A DNA stretch of 64,000 nt. Origin: Streptomyces sp. NBC_01283 (GTDB taxonomy: Bacteria > Actinomycetota > Actinomycetes > Streptomycetales > Streptomycetaceae). Both the position numbers and the translations under genes were made by a program. Of this stretch, positions 34,188 through 41,493 are shown one piece after another. Under the pieces are notes generated by a model that was not told the DNA's origin, made no database searches, and saw only the letters and a list, made by a program, of their open reading frames with translations. Location of the stretch: assembly GCF_041435335.1 (NCBI RefSeq), contig NZ_CP108430.1, positions 5,245,001-5,309,000 of the forward strand. Direction: 5' to 3'. Each line of letters opens with the position of its first letter. Positions within the stretch are counted from its first letter, which is position 1.

Positions 34188-35153
34188 ATGAGGCGCCAGC
34201 AGCTTGAGTTAATCACCATTAGGGCAGTCGAGCACGTACTAAGCGGCCGAACCAGCGAGGACTCCCTCATTGAGTTTAAGGCAACTTGGCCCGAGGTGGC
34301 CAAAGTTAGACAATTGGCCGGGCATGCAAATGGCGCTCGCGGCGAAGAGATCATCTGGATCATCGGAGTGGACGAAAAGGCGCACACCCTCACCAACCCG
34401 GAACGGCAAGACTCGGCGCAATGGTGGGCGCAAATGAGCAAAAGGTTTGACGGACTAGTGGCGCCCGAGATGACGGATCTGGTAGTCCCCATTGGAGATT
34501 CAGGTGCCGTCACCTCCCTTCTATTTCAAACCGATCGCTCGCCATATGTAATTACAGTTCCATCCGGAGGGGCAGTAGAACGAGAGGTGCCAATTCGCGA
34601 TGGCACTCGGACACGCAGCGCCACCAGGCACGAGCTGCTACGCCTCCTGGTGCCTGCAGCAACCCTGCCGGACCTCTCCGTGCTTGACGCGCGACTGACC
34701 ATCTCTGAGGTATTGGCCAAGGAGAAAAAGAGGTGGACTGCTCACGCATCGGCAATGCTGTACATCGAGCAGGGTATGAATTCTTCATGCTTCTTCCCCG
34801 CCCACGGAATGCATGGATCACTGGAAACCCATAACGGCACAACCATGTACCGCGCATTCACTAAGGGTATTCAAAGTGACCTGCGGCTTTCATCCGGAGA
34901 CTCGGGCGTTCAATGGCGCGCCGACGGCGCTATCGCAAACGGTCCGACGGCATTTGATGTACTGATCTGGACTTCGAGTGATGGAGAAATTCCGGAGAAC
35001 GTAGCGAAAGCCGACGGTTATACACTGAACCTCTCATTTGAAGTCGCCGGGTCAGACCGAACCATTCCTCTGCCAATTCTTCTCACCGCGCCAGAGGTCT
35101 CCGAAAGACACGGTTTCAAGAAGCTGGAAGCTAGCCGCGCGACTGATTCGTAG
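34188..35153 (+). CDS. AlbA_2/Schlafen-like domain protein, candidate defence gene
   Basis: The 321-residue product starts MRRQQLELITIRAVEHVLSG and shows the AlbA_2 (Schlafen-core) pattern in its first 65 residues: SLIEFKATWP, then RQLAGHANGARGEEIIWIIGVDEKAH, with the E-x-K after a strand, an (A/G)HAN helix and the GVDE strand turn. The rest (FVTVPSGGAVE-like strands, MLYIEQGMNSSCFFPAHGMHGSLE) has no recognised domain. Family members include nucleases and transcriptional regulators, and several act in phage defence. Codon use is clearly less GC-rich at third positions than in neighbouring genes, indicating transfer. No SD is obvious. It is the likeliest accessory function of the element. Confidence 0.75.
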   Translation: MRRQQLELITIRAVEHVLSGRTSEDSLIEFKATWPEVAKVRQLAGHANGARGEEIIWIIGVDEKAHTLTNPERQDSAQWWAQMSKRFDGLVAPEMTDLVVPIGDSGAVTSLLFQTDRSPYVITVPSGGAVEREVPIRDGTRTRSATRHELLRLLVPAATLPDLSVLDARLTISEVLAKEKKRWTAHASAMLYIEQGMNSSCFFPAHGMHGSLETHNGTTMYRAFTKGIQSDLRLSSGDSGVQWRADGAIANGPTAFDVLIWTSSDGEIPENVAKADGYTLNLSFEVAGSDRTIPLPILLTAPEVSERHGFKKLEASRATDS

Positions 35154-35163
35154 GTCGGCGGAG

Positions 35164-35309
35164 CGGCTTTGGGCTGGAGCTGCTTTGGGGCGAGTGATCA
35201 TGGCCCCTTAAGCTTCCGGCGAGTCGGACAGTCTGTGGACCTGCCCGTTAAAGCACGACGTTGGGGCCATGATCTTAGAGGCTCGCCCCAACGTGGCTGC
35301 GTAAAGCCG
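35164..35309. repeat. Nested inverted repeats, MITE-like or IS remnant
   Basis: TTGGGGCGAG-N1-GATCATGGCCCC-like sequence (35185-35207) is inverted at 35263-35291, where a 7-bp insertion separates the two blocks. An outer CGGCTTT/AAAGCCG pair (35164, 35303) and an inner ACGTTGGGG/CCCCAACGT hairpin (35258-35294) complete the structure. There is no ORF inside. Confidence 0.6.
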
Positions 35310-35419
35310 TGGAGCCGACCGCCCCAGCCGCGATGTACCGATTCTCTGAGTTCGGTCGGCGGCCAGCTCTTGTCGCGCGGCCGGGTGGACCGGGCCGGAG
35401 CGGGGCGGAGACAGGAGCG

Positions 35420-35441
35420 GCGGCCCGGGGAGCCGGGCCGC
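35420..35441. repeat. GC-rich hairpin
   Basis: GCGGCCCGG-GGAG-CCGGGCCGC is a perfect 9-bp stem with a 4-base loop. It may be a terminator for the AlbA_2 transcript. Confidence 0.55.
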
Positions 35442-35608
35442 GCGCGGGGAGCGGAGCGAGCCGCCTTGATGGGTGTAGGGAAAGTTCAATCTCTCAGATC
35501 GGCGGTGATCGCCGTGCCGGCCTTTCACTGGTAGGCGCAAGCAGCGAATGGTTCTCCCTGTCGGCCTTCCAAGCCCCGTTAGAGCGGTGCCCCCGGGTGC
35601 CGGGCTTC

Positions 35609-35643
35609 GCGCAGGGCAGGCCCGTGGGGGTCCTGCCCTGCGC
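35609..35643 (-). terminator. Hairpin terminator of the DUF1152 gene
   Basis: GCGCAGGGCAGG / CCTGCCCTGCGC form a perfect 12-bp stem with an 11-base loop, 10 bp past the DUF1152 stop. Confidence 0.85.
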
Positions 35644-35653
35644 ATCCTGCAAC

Positions 35654-36745
35654 TCACCTGTGGTGAAGCTTCCACACAGATGCCGGGAGGTGGCCGGTGC
35701 GCGTGGTGTTGAGCTGGGTGAGGTGCGGGAGGGCTTCGGTGGTGAGTCCCAGGGCCTCTGCGAGGCGGCGGATTGTTGTGTATGTGGTTCCTCGTGTGGC
35801 GGCTTCCCGCTCGAAGGCCTTGATCTGGGTCAGGAGGTCGTGCGGGACGGCAGGGACTCGCTGGTGCTGGGTCAGTCCCCGTGCCTTCGCTCGTTCGTAG
35901 TTGATCTCTGAGGTGCCGCAGACCGTGCGGCAGTGTTCCTCTGCTTCGTCGAGCGTGGTCGTTGCCGTGATGGCTTGGGCCAGGCGGTTGGCGGCGAACG
36001 CCGTCGCCCCGTCGACCTCGTGGACGGTGGGGCCCTCGGCGGTGAGTGGGACCGGGAGTCCGGCGTCGCGGATCTCGCACAAGCCTCGGGCGCCCAGCGC
36101 GGTGGCGGTGAGCAGGGCCGTTGCTTCGGAGGGGTGCCAGGTGAGGATCGGGATGATGGCTTGGGCGTGCTCCGGCGTGAAGGTCGTGAGCAGGGGGCCG
36201 AGGCGCGGGCGGAGGACGTCTGCGGGGAGCTCGCCGTCGAGGCCGGGGCCCGCCACCAAGAGGCGTACCGGCGCCTCGGTGTGGGCGCAGGCGGCCAGGG
36301 TCAGGGCATCGGCCAGCGGGCTGCGCAAGGTGGGTTCGTCGCCGTGGGCCAGGATGTCGCCGCCCACGTCCAGGAGGTCGATCGTCTCCGGGGCGAAGTG
36401 GGTGATCAATTCCGACAGCTGGCGGGTGATGCCTGTTGCCCCGGCGTATGGGTCGATCAGGGCGAAGGTGTGGGGGAGTTCGGCCGCGAGGCGGGGGAGG
36501 GTTGCCGCGTGCGGCGGCTTCAGCGTTGCGGTGCCGGGGACTGCCCAGACGTGGGGGGTGAGTTGGCGCAGGCCGGTGAAGTCGGCGGGGGAGCGCGGGC
36601 CCGGGACCGGGTCGATGATCAGGCGGTCCCAGGAGTACGTCAGGATCAGCGCCGGCTCGTCATCGTCGCCGTACAGGGCGGCGTGCAGCATCACCGCCGC
36701 CACCGCGTCGCCGCCGCCTCCGGCCGCCACAATGAGCCGTTTCAC
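35654..36745 (-). CDS. DUF1152 domain protein
   Basis: From GTG 36745 the 363-residue product begins VKRLIVAAGGGGDAVAAVML, matching DUF1152, in which an AAGGGGDA glycine loop opens a nucleotide-binding-like fold. Further conserved-looking parts are SWDRLIIDPVPGPR, FALIDPYAGATGITRQL and DLLDVGGDILAHGDEPTLRSPLADAL. The longer frame (to 36781) lacks an SD. The DUF1152 family is of unknown function; it resembles ATP-binding carbohydrate or amino-acid kinases only in the glycine loop. The gene is divergent from gntR, and the putative GntR operators lie between, so GntR probably controls it too. Confidence 0.85.
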   Translation of the reverse strand: MKRLIVAAGGGGDAVAAVMLHAALYGDDDEPALILTYSWDRLIIDPVPGPRSPADFTGLRQLTPHVWAVPGTATLKPPHAATLPRLAAELPHTFALIDPYAGATGITRQLSELITHFAPETIDLLDVGGDILAHGDEPTLRSPLADALTLAACAHTEAPVRLLVAGPGLDGELPADVLRPRLGPLLTTFTPEHAQAIIPILTWHPSEATALLTATALGARGLCEIRDAGLPVPLTAEGPTVHEVDGATAFAANRLAQAITATTTLDEAEEHCRTVCGTSEINYERAKARGLTQHQRVPAVPHDLLTQIKAFEREAATRGTTYTTIRRLAEALGLTTEALPHLTQLNTTRTGHLPASVWKLHHR

Positions 36746-36785
36746 GAGAACAGGGTAGAGGTGCGTCCTTTCCGTGCGCACCTAT

Positions 36786-36808
36786 AGTGGCCACTGGTAT
36801 TAGCCAGT
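36786..36808. promoter_or_regulatory. Putative GntR operator in the DUF1152/gntR promoter
   Basis: AGTGGCCACT (36786-36795) overlaps ACTGGTATTAGCCAGT (36793-36808), a 5-bp-arm palindrome. The half-sites match those downstream of gntR (37607-37646). The site sits 19 bp before the gntR start. Confidence 0.65.
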
Positions 36809-36826
36809 CGGTGAAGGGAATGTCGC

Positions 36827-37567
36827 GTGCCCGAGATCGCTGAGGCCTTGCCCAAGTACCTGCAGATCGCCCAGTACCTGCGCGATCAGATCCTGCGTGG
36901 GGATCTGCGGCCAGGCGAGGAAGTGCCGTCCGAGCGGCAGCTGGCCGCCGACTGGAATGTCTCCCGGCCGACCAGTGCCCGCGCCCTGGAGGCGCTGCGG
37001 CATCAGGGTCTTGTCGAGAAGCGGCAGGGATCGGGGACGTACGTACGGGATCAGCAAGTGCACCGGCGGGCTCGCGAGCGCTATGGGCGGGCGCGGCAGA
37101 CGGGGCGGATCTACGGGCCTGGGGAGTACGCGGTCATCGCGTCGGCCGGGTATGCCGAGGCGCCCGGTCACGTGGCCGAGGCGCTCGAACTGGGCAAGGA
37201 ACGCGGGGCTGTTCAGCGGCGGCGGGTGACCAACTCGGCAGACGGGCCCGTCGAGACGTCTACCTCCTGGTTCCCGGCCGAGCTGGGCCGCAGGGCGCCC
37301 CGGCTCCTGGAGCCCGAGCGGATCCGGGAGGGAACGGTCTTGTACGTCGAGGAAACCACCGGTCGGCGAGGCAGCTACGGAGAGGATCGTGTCTGCGCCC
37401 GGCTGGCCACCCGCGAGGAGGGCGACGAGCTTGGGCTCGAACCGCCCGCCGCGGTACTGGTGGTTCACCATGTCGTCTACGACCTGCAGGACCGTCCACT
37501 GGAGTTCGCGGAGGCCGTGTATCCGCCGGGGCGCTGGGCGTTCGAGCAGGGTTACCCGTTGGGGTGA
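36827..37567 (+). CDS. GntR/HutC-family transcriptional regulator with UTRA domain
   Basis: GTG 36827 with SD GAAGGGA gives 246 residues. The winged HTH is canonical (YLQIAQYLRDQILRGDLRPGEEVPSERQLAADWNVSRPTSARALEALRHQGLVEKRQGSGTYV), and the UTRA effector domain follows (residues about 95-240, ending LEFAEAVYPPGRWAFEQ). HutC-subfamily members bind palindromes of the type A(G/C)TGGT-N4-ACCA(C/G)T. Related palindromes lie directly upstream of this gene and again between it and the RsbW-like gene, so it probably autoregulates and controls its neighbours. The effector ligand is unknown. Such regulators commonly repress transfer genes in actinomycete integrative elements, which are absent here. Confidence 0.93.
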   Translation: MPEIAEALPKYLQIAQYLRDQILRGDLRPGEEVPSERQLAADWNVSRPTSARALEALRHQGLVEKRQGSGTYVRDQQVHRRARERYGRARQTGRIYGPGEYAVIASAGYAEAPGHVAEALELGKERGAVQRRRVTNSADGPVETSTSWFPAELGRRAPRLLEPERIREGTVLYVEETTGRRGSYGEDRVCARLATREEGDELGLEPPAAVLVVHHVVYDLQDRPLEFAEAVYPPGRWAFEQGYPLG

Positions 37568-37606
37568 GTGGTGGGCGGCGATTCCCCGGAAGCTCTTGCC
37601 GCCCGA

Positions 37607-37646
37607 AGTGGCCAATGCCACTATCCGGTGAGTGGCCTTAGCCACT
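37607..37646 (+). promoter_or_regulatory. Tandem GntR operators upstream of the RsbW-like gene
   Basis: AGTGGCcaatGCCACT (37607-37622) and AGTGGCcttaGCCACT (37631-37646) are perfect 6-bp-arm palindromes, 24 bp apart, in the 98-bp gap before ATG 37666. They match the sites upstream of gntR. Confidence 0.75.
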
Positions 37647-37665
37647 TATCGGAAGGGGAAGCGCA

Positions 37666-38109
37666 ATGACGCGCACCAACGGCGACTCTGGCGACGACGC
37701 CCTACTCCAACCACTCGGCGGGATGGTCCTCCATCCCCTCCCGGAGTCGGTCGGACGCGCTCGCCGCTGGTTCCGGAAGTTCACCGAGCCGCATCAGCTC
37801 AGCTGCTCCATCGATGACTGCGAGCTGATGGTCTCGGAGTTGGTCACCAACGCCATCCTCTACGGGGAGGCCGACGAGCCCTGGCGGGTACGCGTGCGCT
37901 GGTACCGCTTGGGCGAGACGCTGCGCGTGGACGTGCATAACCCCGGCTGTCCCGCCCATGTCCGCCTCCGCTCGCCCCGGGCCACGGAAGCCCACGGGCG
38001 CGGCCTGCTCCTGGTCGATGCGCTGGCCGATGAGTGGTGGTGCGGGCCGAGTCGGCATGGCGGGACGGCTGTTGTGTTCCTCATGCACCGCGCGTTCAAG
38101 CCTGCCTAA
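37666..38109 (+). CDS. RsbW-like ATP-binding protein (anti-sigma-factor kinase fold)
   Basis: ATG 37666 with SD GGAAGGGGA gives 147 residues with the HATPase_c_2 fold: LPESVGRARRWFRKFTEPHQL, DDCELMVSELVTNAILYGE (N-box with E, L-V-T-N-A), LRVDVHNPGCPAHVRL (G1-like box), AHGRGLLLVDALADEWWC (G2 box) and GGTAVVFLMH. These single-domain ATPases resemble anti-sigma kinases such as RsbW and are abundant in Streptomyces. No anti-anti-sigma or sigma gene adjoins. Two GntR-type operators directly upstream show it is in the GntR regulon. It is the last gene of the element before the tRNA. Confidence 0.92.
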   Translation: MTRTNGDSGDDALLQPLGGMVLHPLPESVGRARRWFRKFTEPHQLSCSIDDCELMVSELVTNAILYGEADEPWRVRVRWYRLGETLRVDVHNPGCPAHVRLRSPRATEAHGRGLLLVDALADEWWCGPSRHGGTAVVFLMHRAFKPA

Positions 38110-38182
38110 GAGCCAGGGCGCGGGGCAAGGCGGACTCCTAGGGGCCCTTGCGGCACGGCGTGGCACGGCCCCGATCATGCAA

Positions 38183-38223
38183 AAGGGCCAGCTCAAGAGG
38201 ATCAAGCCTCTGAACTGGCCCTT
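38183..38223 (-). terminator. Hairpin downstream of the present tRNA-Arg end
   Basis: AAGGGCCAG / CTGGCCCTT form a 9-bp stem with an inner AGAGG/CCTCT pairing. It lies eight bases past the tRNA end, on the element side, and replaces the original terminator displaced to 32326. Confidence 0.75.
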
Positions 38224-38230
38224 AGCGCTG

Positions 38231-38303
38231 TGCCCCCGGCAGGATTCGAACCTGCGACACCCGCTTTAGGAGAGCGGTGCTCTATCCCCTGAGCTACGAA
38301 GGC
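38231..38303 (-). tRNA. tRNA-Arg (anticodon CCU)
   Basis: On the minus strand the gene begins GCCTTCGTAGCTCAGGGGA, and its acceptor strands GCCTTCG and CGGGGGC pair, with G-U pairs. The anticodon arm CCGCT-CTCCTAA-AGCGG gives anticodon CCT. The T arm is CGCAGGTTCGAATCCTGCC-like, with the standard GGTTCGAATCC. Length is 73 nt to the discriminator A. No CCA is encoded here, whereas the copy at 32366 is followed by CCA. The 3' part is the integration target of the adjacent element, which therefore supplies the current 3' end of the gene. Confidence 0.95.
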
Positions 38304-38502
38304 GGGCCTTGCGTGGTGCGTGGTGGGGGCTCTGGGTGAGAGCTCCCGTGCGCGCCGTGCGAGGTCCTGGGCTGCTGCTATGAGCGGCCCACCACAGACT
38401 AGCGGATGGGGCGGACGCGGTGGGATGGGGTTGCGTCCGGGTGCGAGGGGGTGAGCGTGGGTGGCTGGAGTTCGTCAGGGGTGCTGTGGGGGAGGTCTCA
38501 CC

Positions 38503-38586
38503 CGGAAGCCGGAAGCCGGAAGCCGGAAGCGGGAAGCGGGAAGCGGGAAGCGGGAAGCGGGAAGCGGGAAGCCGGAAGCCGGAAGC
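38503..38586. repeat. 7-bp tandem repeat (minisatellite), 12 copies
   Basis: Four copies of CGGAAGC, six of GGGAAGC and two more of CGGAAGC follow without gaps. The array is a likely variable-number locus between two transcription units. The last units also pair with downstream GGCTTCCGG. Confidence 0.9.
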
Positions 38587-38608
38587 CGGGTCCCCGGGTG
38601 GCTTCCGG
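38579..38608 (-). terminator. Hairpin terminator of the pectinase gene
   Basis: CCGGAAGCC / GGCTTCCGG form a perfect 9-bp stem, 19 bp past the pectinase stop; its distal arm is part of the 7-bp minisatellite. Confidence 0.65.
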
Positions 38609-38626
38609 CCTGCCCTCCGCCCCCCC

Positions 38627-40777
38627 TCAGGGAGCCGGGGTCCAGTTGCCCAGCCAGTCGGCGGTCTCCTGGCCCGCCGCCTGCGCGTCCGTCAGCTGCG
38701 GGCGGTCACCGCTCGCGGGGCCCGAGCCCGCGCCCGTGTTCTTGTACTCGGCGAAACGGTCGTCCTTCCAGGAGAAGCCGCCCATGTCCGTCCACGGAGT
38801 CGTCCTGATCGCCGCGCCGAGGGTGGAGTTGCGTACCGTCGTCTGGGGGTCGAGGCTCGCGTCGCCGCCCGCGTGCCAGTTGCGGCCCAGGTAGAAGCTG
38901 CGCGCGGACACGTCGCCGTTGACCGTGCTGTCGGTGATCAGGAAGCCCTTGCGGTCGGGCGCGGTGCTCGGCGCGGTGACGTAGCCCTGCGAGCTGCCGT
39001 CCCAGCGCTTCTTGAGGGTGATCACCGAGCGGTCCACCACGGCCGTCGCCCGGCCGAAGATGAAGTCGGTGTTGCCCACGACGTACGAGTTCCTGACGTA
39101 CGCACGGCCGAGCTTGTCCTTGGCCGCCGTGTCCAGGAGGAGGGTGTCCTGGTCCCCCTCGACGATCACGCCGTCGAGGAACACCTTGTCGGCCGCCGTG
39201 CGCAGCGCCACCGCCTGGTGTCCGGCGAGATTCTGGTTGGCCTTCTCGTCGAAGTCGTTGGAGATCGTCAGGTTGCGGGCCTGGAAGTCGTCCGCCTCCG
39301 CGGCGACGGTCGCGCTGCCCGAGGTGCCGTAGGCGCCGGAACCGTCCGGCTTGGGCGTACCGGCCGCGTTGGCGTACACGATGACCGTGTCCTTGCGGCT
39401 GCCGCCCGTGCCCTGGAGGGTGACATGCGGCTTGTTCGACGGGATCTTGACCGTCTCGCGGTACGTCCCCGGCTTGATGGCGACGGTGACCCGTGACGGG
39501 TTGTTCGCGGGTACGGCGGCGACCGCCGCCTGAACCGTCCTGTACTGGCCGCTGCCGTCCTTCGCCACGGTGAGGGTGGCGGCAGCCGAAGTCCGCGAAG
39601 CCCCTGAAGTCGCCGAAGTACCCGAAGTCGCCGTGGACGCGCGGACGTTCGCGCGCGGGCCCGCCCCCGCCTTCACCTTCGCCGGGACGTCCGCCGCCTT
39701 GTCGAGCGTGTAGCCGTAGAAGCTCTTCGGGTCGAACGCCGTGCCGCCGCTCTCGTTGCGCCCGCTCGTCCCGACGAAGACGTTGCCGCGCTGCACGACC
39801 GAGGCCGAACTGTCCTTCGTGACCGGGTTGTTGAAGCCCTCGAAGTAGCTGTTCTCCAGGACCATCCTCGTGTTGCCGCGCGAGTAGTTGCCGTAGGACG
39901 ACTTGATGTCCGTGCCGGGGGCGTCCTGGAGGTAGTTGTTGTAGAGGTGCGCGTGGGCCACGTTGTCGGTGGACGGGTTGCGCTGCTCGGTCTCGCGGAA
40001 CCAGTTGTGGTGGATCGTGATGTCGGCCGTGGTGTTCTCGGTCCAGCCGATGCCGAAGGTCTTGTTGTTGTCGCTCAGCTTGTTCCAGGACACCGTCAGG
40101 TAGGTCGTGTCCTTGCGGCTGTCGATCAGGCCGTCGGCCATGTGCCGCAGGTCGTTGTGGTCGATCCAGACGTGGTGCGCGCCGTCCATCTGTATGGCGT
40201 CGAAGTCGTGCTCCTTGTCGTTCCACGTGCCCGCGTACGAGTCCCGGATCGTGAGGTTCCGGATGATCACGTTGTGTACGCCCTGGCCCAGGAAGAAGCC
40301 GCCCCCGACGATCTGGCCCGCGGTGCCGGACCCCACGATCGTCTTGTCCGACGCGACCTTGATCTCCTTGCCCTTGGGGTTCATCGTGATCGTCGCGGCG
40401 ACCACGATGACGTACGGATCGGAGGCCGTCGCGTACTTCTCCAGGTCCGCGAGCGTCTTGACGGTGACCGTCTTCCCGTCGCGTCCGCCGTAAGTCCCGT
40501 TCTGGCCGAGGGCGTTGACGGAGGCGAAGCCGTCGGCGACATCGGCGGCATCAGCGACATCGGCGGGGTTGGCGGCGCCGGCTGCGTCAGCTCCCGCCGA
40601 GGCCGCGGGAGCCGCCGTGGCCCCGAAAACCGTGCCGCCGCCGTACGCAAGGCCCGCCGCTGCCGCCATGGCCACCGGGATGCCGACCGCCAGGTTCAGC
40701 CGGCGCCTGCGATGCCGCGCGGTCTTGTGTCCGCGCTGCTCGTGCGGCTCACGCTGCTCGTGCTCGATCGCTCTCAT
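38627..40777 (-). CDS. Bifunctional secreted pectate lyase (PL1)-pectin methylesterase (CE8)
   Basis: A 716-residue fusion, start MRAIEHEQREPHEQRG with a GAGG SD. A long signal region (HRRRRLNLAVGIPVAMAAAAGLAYGGG) directs export. Residues about 85-385 are a polysaccharide lyase family 1 domain: NLTIRDSYAGTW, DFDAIQMDGAHHVWIDHNDL, TVSWNKL and VAHAHLYNNYLQD. A Thr/Ser linker (about 390-415) leads to a carbohydrate esterase family 8 domain: PSRVTVAIKPGTYRE, QAVALRTAADKVFLDGVIVEGDQDTLL, GNTDFIFGRA and YLGRNW. The first cleaves demethylated polygalacturonate by beta-elimination; the second removes methyl esters. Fused, the protein can de-esterify and cleave pectin. Both sets of motifs look intact. 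Confidence 0.93.
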   Translation of the reverse strand: MRAIEHEQREPHEQRGHKTARHRRRRLNLAVGIPVAMAAAAGLAYGGGTVFGATAAPAASAGADAAGAANPADVADAADVADGFASVNALGQNGTYGGRDGKTVTVKTLADLEKYATASDPYVIVVAATITMNPKGKEIKVASDKTIVGSGTAGQIVGGGFFLGQGVHNVIIRNLTIRDSYAGTWNDKEHDFDAIQMDGAHHVWIDHNDLRHMADGLIDSRKDTTYLTVSWNKLSDNNKTFGIGWTENTTADITIHHNWFRETEQRNPSTDNVAHAHLYNNYLQDAPGTDIKSSYGNYSRGNTRMVLENSYFEGFNNPVTKDSSASVVQRGNVFVGTSGRNESGGTAFDPKSFYGYTLDKAADVPAKVKAGAGPRANVRASTATSGTSATSGASRTSAAATLTVAKDGSGQYRTVQAAVAAVPANNPSRVTVAIKPGTYRETVKIPSNKPHVTLQGTGGSRKDTVIVYANAAGTPKPDGSGAYGTSGSATVAAEADDFQARNLTISNDFDEKANQNLAGHQAVALRTAADKVFLDGVIVEGDQDTLLLDTAAKDKLGRAYVRNSYVVGNTDFIFGRATAVVDRSVITLKKRWDGSSQGYVTAPSTAPDRKGFLITDSTVNGDVSARSFYLGRNWHAGGDASLDPQTTVRNSTLGAAIRTTPWTDMGGFSWKDDRFAEYKNTGAGSGPASGDRPQLTDAQAAGQETADWLGNWTPAP

Positions 40778-40870
40778 TGCCTCATCCGCCCTGACCTAGT
40801 GGTGTGCGTTGCGCAGGGCAGTCGCCACCACCGGGCGGATTGGTTGCCGGAGCCGCGCGGACTCGCCGGG

Positions 40871-41416
40871 TCAGCCCGGCCCGGCCGCCCGGTCCCGCTC
40901 CGCGAGGTCCGCGTCCATCGTCGCCCGCAGATCCGCGAGCAACGTCTCGAAACACTCCAGGAGTTCGGGCGGGTACTGGGCCATCGTCGCGTCCATCCGG
41001 ACCGCGAGCGGCGTGAAGAACTCGTCGGCGCGTTCCCGGATGCCGGGCAGGCTGTGCAGCGTGACGACGCGGCGGTCGGCGTGCTCGCGGGTCCGGACGA
41101 TGTGGCCCGCGCCTTCGAGACGGTTCAGGAGCGCGGTCGTGGCGCCCGAGGAGAGCAGGATGCGTTCGCTGAGGCGGGCCGGGGAGAGCGGGGTGCCGCG
41201 GTCCTCGGCGGTGACGATCTCCAGCAGGGCGTCGGCATCCGTGGAGTGCAGGCCGAGCCAGACGGCGAAGCGGCGGCTGAGCTCGTTGTAGCGCTCGCCG
41301 TAGCCCCTGAGCCCGTCCATCAGGCGCTCGCGCTGCGCCGTCACCTCGCCGGGTGTCGGTTCCTCCGTCGCCACCGCGCCGCCCTCTCTTCTGCCGGCTG
41401 TCGTGCTCGCCGTCAT
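40871..41416 (-). CDS. MarR-family regulator
   Basis: ATG 41416 (MTASTTAGRREGGAVA) is preferred over TTG 41437. The 181-residue product has the MarR winged-helix pattern: RRFAVWLGLHSTDADALLEIV, LSPARLSERILLSSGATTALLNRLEGAGHIVRTREHADRRVVTLHSLPG. The wing residues DRR are present. It is divergent from a DHA2 drug exporter, only 77 bp away, so repression of that exporter, relieved by a phenolic or drug ligand, is the natural reading. Confidence 0.92.
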   Translation of the reverse strand: MTASTTAGRREGGAVATEEPTPGEVTAQRERLMDGLRGYGERYNELSRRFAVWLGLHSTDADALLEIVTAEDRGTPLSPARLSERILLSSGATTALLNRLEGAGHIVRTREHADRRVVTLHSLPGIRERADEFFTPLAVRMDATMAQYPPELLECFETLLADLRATMDADLAERDRAAGPG

Positions 41417-41493
41417 CGGCGGGCTGTGCTTTGACAACTTACCGGCCCCAATTTACCTTCATCGTGGAATTACTTCACCATGGAGGTATTGAG

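Larger units (their letters stand above)
35154..35653. other. Gene-free region of structured repeats
   Basis: This 500-bp gap between the convergent AlbA_2 and DUF1152 genes holds the nested inverted repeat (35164-35309), a GCGGCCCGG-GGAG-CCGGGCCGC hairpin (35420-35441) in a very GC-rich stretch, and the DUF1152 terminator (35609-35643). No coding ORF is supported. Confidence 0.6.
32366..38248. mobile_element. Integrated element at tRNA-Arg(CCU), degenerate AICE-like
   Basis: An insertion of about 5.9 kb bounded by 18-bp direct repeats of the tRNA-Arg 3' end, a target typical of tyrosine-integrase elements. Cargo is a DUF6907 protein, an AlbA_2/Schlafen-like protein, DUF1152, a GntR regulator and an RsbW-like ATPase, the accessory set often seen in actinomycete integrative conjugative elements. 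No integrase, excisionase, Rep or FtsK-like transfer gene is visible, so it is probably immobile. A third partial copy of the target (33722-33737) suggests two tandem insertions. The AlbA_2 gene is AT-richer than its surroundings. The exact right boundary within the tRNA core cannot be resolved from sequence alone. Confidence 0.75.
38306..38626. other. Gene-free gap with a minisatellite
   Basis: This 321-bp gap between the tRNA and the pectinase stop contains the 7-bp repeat array (38503-38586) and the pectinase terminator (38579-38608). Nothing else is supported. Confidence 0.6.

Noticed and set aside
33647..34513. A 288-codon minus-strand frame before the AlbA_2 gene
   Set aside because: It overlaps the att-like repeat and the AlbA_2 coding region; Ser/Arg-rich with no motif.
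38503..38586. Tandem repeat as a possible CRISPR array
   Set aside because: The units are only 7 bp with no spacers and no cas genes nearby; it is a minisatellite.
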